In this document: positions 60,078 through 64,000 of the stretch, in pieces | How the letters are laid out: every line of letters starts with the position of its first letter | How positions within the stretch are numbered: position 1 is the first letter of the stretch | NCBI RefSeq assembly: GCF_000092125.1 | Contig: NC_014212.1 | Coordinates: forward strand, 1,322,001 to 1,386,000 | Direction: 5' to 3' | Source of the DNA: Allomeiothermus silvanus DSM 9946 | Lineage (GTDB): Bacteria; Deinococcota; Deinococci; Deinococcales; Thermaceae | Length of the DNA: 64,000 nucleotides | Notes under the pieces: model-generated | The model's input: the letters and a program-made list of their open reading frames with translations, nothing else | The model's database searches: none | Told to the model about the DNA's origin: nothing | Made by a program: the position numbers and the translations under genes

Positions 60078-60145
60078 TAGCGTATCTTTCGGAGGGTGCT
60101 ATGCTCGATTTTGGGATTCTCTTGTTTGCGAATGCTGGGAGGTGA
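59015..60145 (+). CDS. IS481-like transposase, copy C (stop codon outside the IS)
   Basis: Identical body to copies A and B up to VLTDY, then IAYLSEGAMLDFGILLFANAGR encoded by the flank until TGA just before the YceI start. DDE core intact. Confidence 0.88.
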   Translation: MQFTTVGREIWRGARQAQRLAEANASDPEVQERLRKLRLVKALRESKKSWKEIQDLVGISRATYHRWQKALKEKGLAGLKPRSRRPKHLRTKVHWTPGLLIRIETLRKENPTWGRWSIWLTLRKEGFQMSERTVGRILAYLEKHRRIESVAGYLARTQRGKLKRRVNRPYAKRKPRGYEARAPGDLVQVDTLTLTLGPGSMVKHFSAIDLHSRFVLAEVHSRATAKLSEGFLSLLLARAPFPIRAIQVDGGSEFMAEFEEACCALGIALFVLPPRSPKLNGHVERMQRTFKEEFYTRPLPTPLSELQAELDTYLDYYNRRRPHMALGGLAPLEFLAKMQEESVPQRVSNVLTDYIAYLSEGAMLDFGILLFANAGR

Positions 60146-60147
60146 GC

Positions 60148-60672
60148 ATGACCCGGCCCTGGTTGCTGGTTGCGCTGGTGGGACTGGCCTATGCCCAAGC
60201 CCCCCAGTTCGCGGTGGAGGGGCGGGTGACCTACGCCGCCAGCTACCCCTTGGGCCGGTGGGAGGGAACCAACTCCACCGCCAGCGGACAGGTGCGCTGG
60301 GAGGTGGAAAGCGGGGTATTGGAGGGGCGGATCTGTGTGGACCTGCGCGCTTTTGACTCCGGTAACCCCTTGCGTGACGCCGATTCCCGCGGGGTATTCG
60401 AGGTGAACAAATACCCCCAAAGCTGTTTCCAGCCCACCCGCCTGCTCCGCCAAGGGGAGGGGGTGAGCGTGGTGGGGATCCTCGATTTGCACGGGGTGAG
60501 AAGAGAAATCCGCATCGTGGGGAGCTTGAGCCAAGAAGGTGCGGCTTACCGCTTTCGCGGCGCTTTTGAGACCAAGTTTTCGGAGTGGAACCTCGAGCGC
60601 CCCAGCCTGCTCTTCTTGAGGGTGGACGATCCCGTGCAGGTGCGCCTGGAGGCCCGCGTGGAGCCCCGTTAG
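60148..60672 (+). CDS. YceI-like lipid-binding family protein
   Basis: 174 residues with a signal peptide (LLVALVGLAYAQ). YceI beta-barrel pattern: APQFAVEGRVTY, DLRAFDSGNPLRDADSRGVFEVNKYPQSCFQP, GILDLHGVRREI. These bind isoprenoid-like lipids. GGGAGG five bases before ATG 60148. TATGCT (60100-60105) could be its -10; the matching -35 position coincides with the IS target duplication. Confidence 0.85.
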   Translation: MTRPWLLVALVGLAYAQAPQFAVEGRVTYAASYPLGRWEGTNSTASGQVRWEVESGVLEGRICVDLRAFDSGNPLRDADSRGVFEVNKYPQSCFQPTRLLRQGEGVSVVGILDLHGVRREIRIVGSLSQEGAAYRFRGAFETKFSEWNLERPSLLFLRVDDPVQVRLEARVEPR

Positions 60673-60693
60673 GGAATAGAATAAAGAAGTAAA

Positions 60694-60721
60694 TTGGTAC
60701 AGAGCCTAGCAGTGATACGGT
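60694..60721 (+). promoter_or_regulatory. Promoter of the TetR gene
   Basis: TTGGTA (60694-60699), 16 bases, TACGGT (60716-60721), eight bases before GTG 60730; very short or no leader. Confidence 0.5.
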
Positions 60722-60729
60722 AGACACCT

Positions 60730-61257
60730 GTGAATACCCGTGAAGCTCTCCTCGAGCGCGCCAAGGCCGCATTTGCCGAGCGGGGTTATGCCGCTACCAG
60801 CCTGGAGTTGCTGGCACGCAGCCTGGGCCTATCTAAAGCCGCGGTCTATCACTACTTCCCCTCTAAGCGGGCTTTGCTCGAGGCGCTGTTGGAAGAAGCC
60901 TTGGAGGAGACCCGCCAGGCCCTGAACCAGCCAGCAGGCCTCGAGCAGCGGCTACTCGGCTACGCCTTGGCCTACCGTGGACAGGTCGAGCCCCTGACTG
61001 CCCTCATGACGGCTCACTCCGGGAGGCGGGGCGGCGACCAGGAAGCGGTCAAGGTATCCCTGGTGGCTATGCAGCAGGGGATGGATCTCCTAGCCGGAGT
61101 GCTAGAGACGGTAGTCCCGGGTAAGGGAAGGGTGTTGGCAGTGATTTTCTCGTCCATCGTCCACGGGGCCTACATGGTAGGGCGGCACCTGCCAGGATAT
61201 GAGGTCGAATCCCTGGTGCGCGAAGGGGTACGGGTCTTCGTGCGGGGCCTCGGCTGA
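60730..61257 (+). CDS. TetR-family transcriptional regulator
   Basis: 175 residues. N-terminal helix-turn-helix: AAFAERGYAATSLELLARSLGLSKAAVYHYFPSKRALLEALL, a standard TetR DNA-binding domain. The C-terminal ligand domain is not assigned. It lies after the YceI gene, and could control it. Start GTG 60730. Confidence 0.9.
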   Translation: MNTREALLERAKAAFAERGYAATSLELLARSLGLSKAAVYHYFPSKRALLEALLEEALEETRQALNQPAGLEQRLLGYALAYRGQVEPLTALMTAHSGRRGGDQEAVKVSLVAMQQGMDLLAGVLETVVPGKGRVLAVIFSSIVHGAYMVGRHLPGYEVESLVREGVRVFVRGLG

Positions 61258-61362
61258 TGGGGAACCGAGGGGAACCGGAGGCTTGGCGGCGAGAGCCGAA
61301 AGCGGATGAACAACCCAGACCCTGTCCATATCTCAGCCCCAGCTAATCGGCTCCGTGCAACA

Positions 61363-62022
61363 ATGGAGGTCGTGAGCGTTCGGGTGCTGTTGGTCGAGGA
61401 CGACCGGGGGGTGCGGGAGGCCCTCAAGCTAGGCCTCGAGCTGGAAGGTTACACCGTGCTGGAGGCTTCAAACGGCCCAGAGTGCCTGCGCAAACTGGAA
61501 GAAGGCCCCGATGCGGTGATTCTGGACGTGCTGATGCCGGGGGGCGATGGGTTTGGGGTGCTGCGTGAGATTCGTCGCAAAAGCAGCGTACCGGTATTGA
61601 TGCTTACCGCCTTGGACGAGGTGGAGTGGCGGGTCAAGGGACTAAAGGAGGGGGCTGACGATTATTTGGTCAAACCGTATGCTTTGCCCGAGTTAGTAGC
61701 CCGCCTCGAGGCTGTGTTGCGCCGCACGCGTAGGGAAGATGCAATCCTCTCTTACGCCGACCTCACCCTGTACCCGGCCAAGATGGAAGCCCGCCGGGCG
61801 GAGCGGGTACTCGAGCTTTCCCCCAAGGCGTTCTCCCTCCTTAAGTGCCTGGTCGAGCACGCCGAGCGCATCCTGCCCAAAGAGACCCTGATGCAGCGGG
61901 TTTGGGGCGAGGAGGTCGAGCCCAACACGCTCGAGGTCCACCTCTCCGCGTTGCGCCGGGCCCTGGGTGAGCCTCCTTTGCTTCACACCCTGCGCGGGCA
62001 CGGATACATCCTCAGGAAGTGA
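61363..62022 (+). CDS. Two-component response regulator, OmpR/PhoB type
   Basis: 219 residues. Receiver domain: VRVLLVEDDRGVREAL, phosphate-accepting Asp in AVILDVLMPGGDG, switch T in LMLTALDE, and K in YLVKPYALPEL. Then a winged-helix DNA-binding domain (LELSPKAFSLLKCLVEH... NTLEVHLSALRRALGE ... GHGYIL). ATG 61363 and GTG 61372 are the likely starts (GGAGGT lies just before the latter); ATG 61306 is also in frame. Operon with the kinase 75 bases on. Confidence 0.9.
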   Translation: MEVVSVRVLLVEDDRGVREALKLGLELEGYTVLEASNGPECLRKLEEGPDAVILDVLMPGGDGFGVLREIRRKSSVPVLMLTALDEVEWRVKGLKEGADDYLVKPYALPELVARLEAVLRRTRREDAILSYADLTLYPAKMEARRAERVLELSPKAFSLLKCLVEHAERILPKETLMQRVWGEEVEPNTLEVHLSALRRALGEPPLLHTLRGHGYILRK

Positions 62023-62096
62023 GGAAAAACGTCATACCCTGTACTTGCGCCAAGGCAGGCCCGTTGTTGACGTATAAGACACACGACCTCTAAACC

Positions 62097-63470
62097 ATGC
62101 TCCGCCCCCTGGCCGTTATTGCAAAACTACGCCTCAGCCTCCGCGCCCGCCTCTTCCTTTGGCTGCTGATTGCCTTGAGCCTGCTCTTGGTGCCGCTGGG
62201 GGTGCTCACCGTGCGCGAAGCTCAGCGGGCCGCACAAGCTGGGCTCGAGCGGGCGGCTTTGTCGGGCTTGGGAGTCTTGGTGGCCGAGAATGCTGGGGTG
62301 CGTGAACTGTTCTCGCTAGTGCAGCGCTTTGGCGGAGGGGTGGGCTATGTGGTGTGGCTTCCGGGGAGGCGGGGTGCTCCTGATCGGCTCGAGCCCCGCA
62401 TAAGCTGGACAGACCGGGGGGAATACCGACTTCCCGAGGGCCTAATCGAAGCGCTCGCCGAGGGGCAAAGCTACCGCCGGTTGGTGGGAGATACGTTGTG
62501 GCTGGCCCTGCCCACGGAGGCCGGAGGAATAGGCCTGGGTGTACGCGTTTCCGAGGTAGCGGCTTTACCCTCGAAACTCTTCCAGCTTTATACCGGCTTG
62601 GGGGTGGGGCTACTGGTCTTGGCTTGGTCGGTAGGGGCCTGGGGGCTTTCCCGCTCGCTGCGGCCGACCCTGGAGATGTCGGAGGAACTCTCCCGGCGCA
62701 ACCCGGATTTCCTCGAGCCCCTGAGCGAGCCCCGGCTGGCGGAGTTGCGCCCGGCGGTGCTTTCGCTCAACCGCTTGATGGACGAGCTTTCGCGGGCTTT
62801 TGCTCGGCTCAAAGCGCAAGAGGAATCGGCCAAGCGTTTTGCCTACGGAGCTTCGCACGAACTGCGTAACCCCCTGGCCGCGCTCAAGGGATATCTGGAG
62901 GTGCTGGCCCGCCGCCCTGGTGAACTGCGGGCTATCGAGGGAGCATTACGTGAGGCACGGCGGATGGAGAGCCTGCTCGAGGGCTTGCTCACCTTGGCTC
63001 GGCTCGAGGGGCGGGGGCGGGTGGAGGGAACGCCCCAGGACTTGGCCGCTTTCCTAAAGGAGCGCTATGTCCCCGAACGCTTGTCTGAAGTGATCGGCGA
63101 GGCTCAGGTGCAGGCCGAACCTGCTTTGCTCACGCTGGCCGTGGAGAATCTGCTCAAGAATGCGCACAAGCACGGAGGGGGTAGGGTGCGCGCTCGCCTC
63201 GAGCGTGACGGCCCTGGTTTTTGGCTGTGGGTAGAAGATCAAGGGCCGGGGTTCGCGGCGGAGATCTTGCCCCGCGCCTTCGAACCCTTTATCAAATTCG
63301 GGGACGGCACCGGGTTGGGGCTAGCCATCGTAGCCGCGGTAGCTCGAGTTCACGGGGGGCGGGCGGCTGCCCAGAACCTCGCCGAGGGTGGAGCCAGGGT
63401 CGGAATTTGGCTGATAGGAGCCAAGGTGGAGGCGTCTTTTCGCGGCGATAGCCGGGAGGCGGACGGCTAA
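62097..63470 (+). CDS. Sensor histidine kinase
   Basis: 457 residues. Two membrane helices (RLFLWLLIALSLLLVPLGVLTV; YTGLGVGLLVLAWSVGAWGL) flank an exported sensor region of about 120 residues; HAMP-like part; phosphoacceptor His in FAYGASHELRNPLAALKGYLE (about 253); catalytic domain with NLLKNAHKHG, WLWVEDQGPGF and GDGTGLGLAIVAAVARVHGG. Partner of the preceding regulator. The signal is unknown. Confidence 0.92.
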   Translation: MLRPLAVIAKLRLSLRARLFLWLLIALSLLLVPLGVLTVREAQRAAQAGLERAALSGLGVLVAENAGVRELFSLVQRFGGGVGYVVWLPGRRGAPDRLEPRISWTDRGEYRLPEGLIEALAEGQSYRRLVGDTLWLALPTEAGGIGLGVRVSEVAALPSKLFQLYTGLGVGLLVLAWSVGAWGLSRSLRPTLEMSEELSRRNPDFLEPLSEPRLAELRPAVLSLNRLMDELSRAFARLKAQEESAKRFAYGASHELRNPLAALKGYLEVLARRPGELRAIEGALREARRMESLLEGLLTLARLEGRGRVEGTPQDLAAFLKERYVPERLSEVIGEAQVQAEPALLTLAVENLLKNAHKHGGGRVRARLERDGPGFWLWVEDQGPGFAAEILPRAFEPFIKFGDGTGLGLAIVAAVARVHGGRAAAQNLAEGGARVGIWLIGAKVEASFRGDSREADG

Positions 63471-63645
63471 GAAGAGGAGAAGGCCAGCAAGAGACCGCCA
63501 CTCTTGCTCCATTCCCACCTTCAGCCCCAGTTCAGCCAACGCCCCCGGACGCCTTAAGTCAACCCCGCTAGGTTAAAAGCCATGGGAGTGCGGGTTTGGG
63601 AAAGGGGGTCGAGGGCTCTGTATTCTTGAGTCGGAGCGGCTTAGG
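63471..63645. other. Intergenic stretch
   Basis: 175 bases between the histidine kinase and the SCO1 gene with nothing recognised apart from a possible promoter (TAGGAT at 63642-63647). Confidence 0.4.
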
Positions 63646-64000
63646 ATGGATTTTGTGCGCAAGATCTATGGGGTTTTGCTCGTGGTGGGTGGGGTAGGGC
63701 TGGCCCACGGAACCCACTATCTTCCCGCTTCGGGACCGGGAGTAAAGGTTTTTCAACCGGCCAAGTCCCTACCTCTAATCGAGTTGCAGGACACCTTAGC
63801 CAAAGCCGTGAGTTTCCCGCCGAAGGGCACGGCCTGGGCTATCTACCTAGGTTACACCGCCTGTCCCGACGCTTGCCCCGTGACCCTCGAGCGGTTGCGT
63901 CAGGCCTATGCCCGCCTAGGTAGCCCCAAGACCGTGCGGTTAGGCTTCGTGAGCCTGGACCCGGCCAACGATACTCCCGCCGTGATGGGCCGCTACCTGC
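63646..64000 (+). CDS. SCO1/SenC-type copper chaperone, N-terminal part (runs off the window)
   Basis: About 118 codons visible. SCO proteins deliver copper to the CuA site of cytochrome oxidase and act in thiol redox. N-terminal anchor (IYGVLLVVGGVGLAHG), then FQPAKSLPLIELQD, the copper-binding CPDACP (CXXXC) and FVSLDPANDTPAVMGRYL, the family signature. ATG 63646; GTG 63655, seven bases after TAGGAT, is an alternative start. Confidence 0.88.
   Translation, partial: MDFVRKIYGVLLVVGGVGLAHGTHYLPASGPGVKVFQPAKSLPLIELQDTLAKAVSFPPKGTAWAIYLGYTACPDACPVTLERLRQAYARLGSPKTVRLGFVSLDPANDTPAVMGRYL

Overview
The window is GC-rich chromosomal DNA of a member of the Thermaceae (Deinococcota), most likely Meiothermus or Allomeiothermus. 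This is inferred from proteins very close to Thermus types (PilM, homoisocitrate dehydrogenase of the aminoadipate lysine pathway, photolyase, SecG, QueG), dense CTCGAG-rich codon usage, and several start codons lying six bases behind a TANNNT -10 box (leaderless genes are common in this phylum). No database search was possible, so genus is inference.

Layout. 1-5467: chromosomal genes on the minus strand (pilM 5' part, homoisocitrate dehydrogenase, DUF5317 membrane protein, membrane HD-GYP protein, a 32-residue secreted-type peptide, a family 2 glycosyltransferase). 5468-14935: a 9.4 kb integrated element bounded by perfect 45-bp direct repeats of the 3' part of a tRNA-Val gene. It carries a divergent control region, an excisionase-type protein, a zinc-ribbon protein, a PrimPol, an AAA+ helicase-type ATPase, a family A DNA polymerase, a small acidic protein and a tyrosine integrase, in one tightly overlapping rightward cluster. 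An IS701-like element has broken the helicase gene after codon 8. 14891-15064: tRNA-Val and tRNA-Cys.

15132-29343: an IS481-like copy, 2-phosphoglycerate kinase, an S41 protease, a nitrilase-type hydrolase, small membrane proteins, signal peptidase I, threonine synthase, homoserine dehydrogenase, QueG, a phosphoesterase, Lnt, tRNA-Leu, SecG and a second IS481-like copy. 29459-35743: a complete five-gene peptide/oligopeptide ABC importer operon. 35874-46411: a secreted DUF4139-like protein, an S9 peptidase, a DMT exporter, a DUF3467 protein, two Roadblock/LC7 proteins, RecR, YbaB, an MFS exporter, a large unknown protein and a PP2C phosphatase. 46408-54533: a kinase with a C-terminal beta-propeller, a secreted peroxiredoxin, a carotenoid-desaturase-like enzyme, photolyase, a fasciclin protein, a second IS701-like copy and a DUF4397 protein. 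54639-64000: a secreted hydrolase, a haem importer (hmuTUV), a third IS481-like copy, a YceI protein, a TetR regulator, a two-component system and the start of a SCO1/SenC protein.

How it fits together. The most unusual unit is the tRNA-Val element. It encodes a primase-polymerase, a helicase candidate and a dedicated replicative-type polymerase together with integrase and excisionase, but no capsid or conjugation gene, so it looks like an integrated plasmid or satellite that supplies its own replisome core. Its ends carry matching arm-type repeats, and its right end carries a terminator that replaces the one it separated from the tRNA. Five insertion sequences of two types (all with 5-bp target duplications) show recent IS activity; the three IS481-like copies all sit at or against a promoter, pointing in the direction of the downstream gene.
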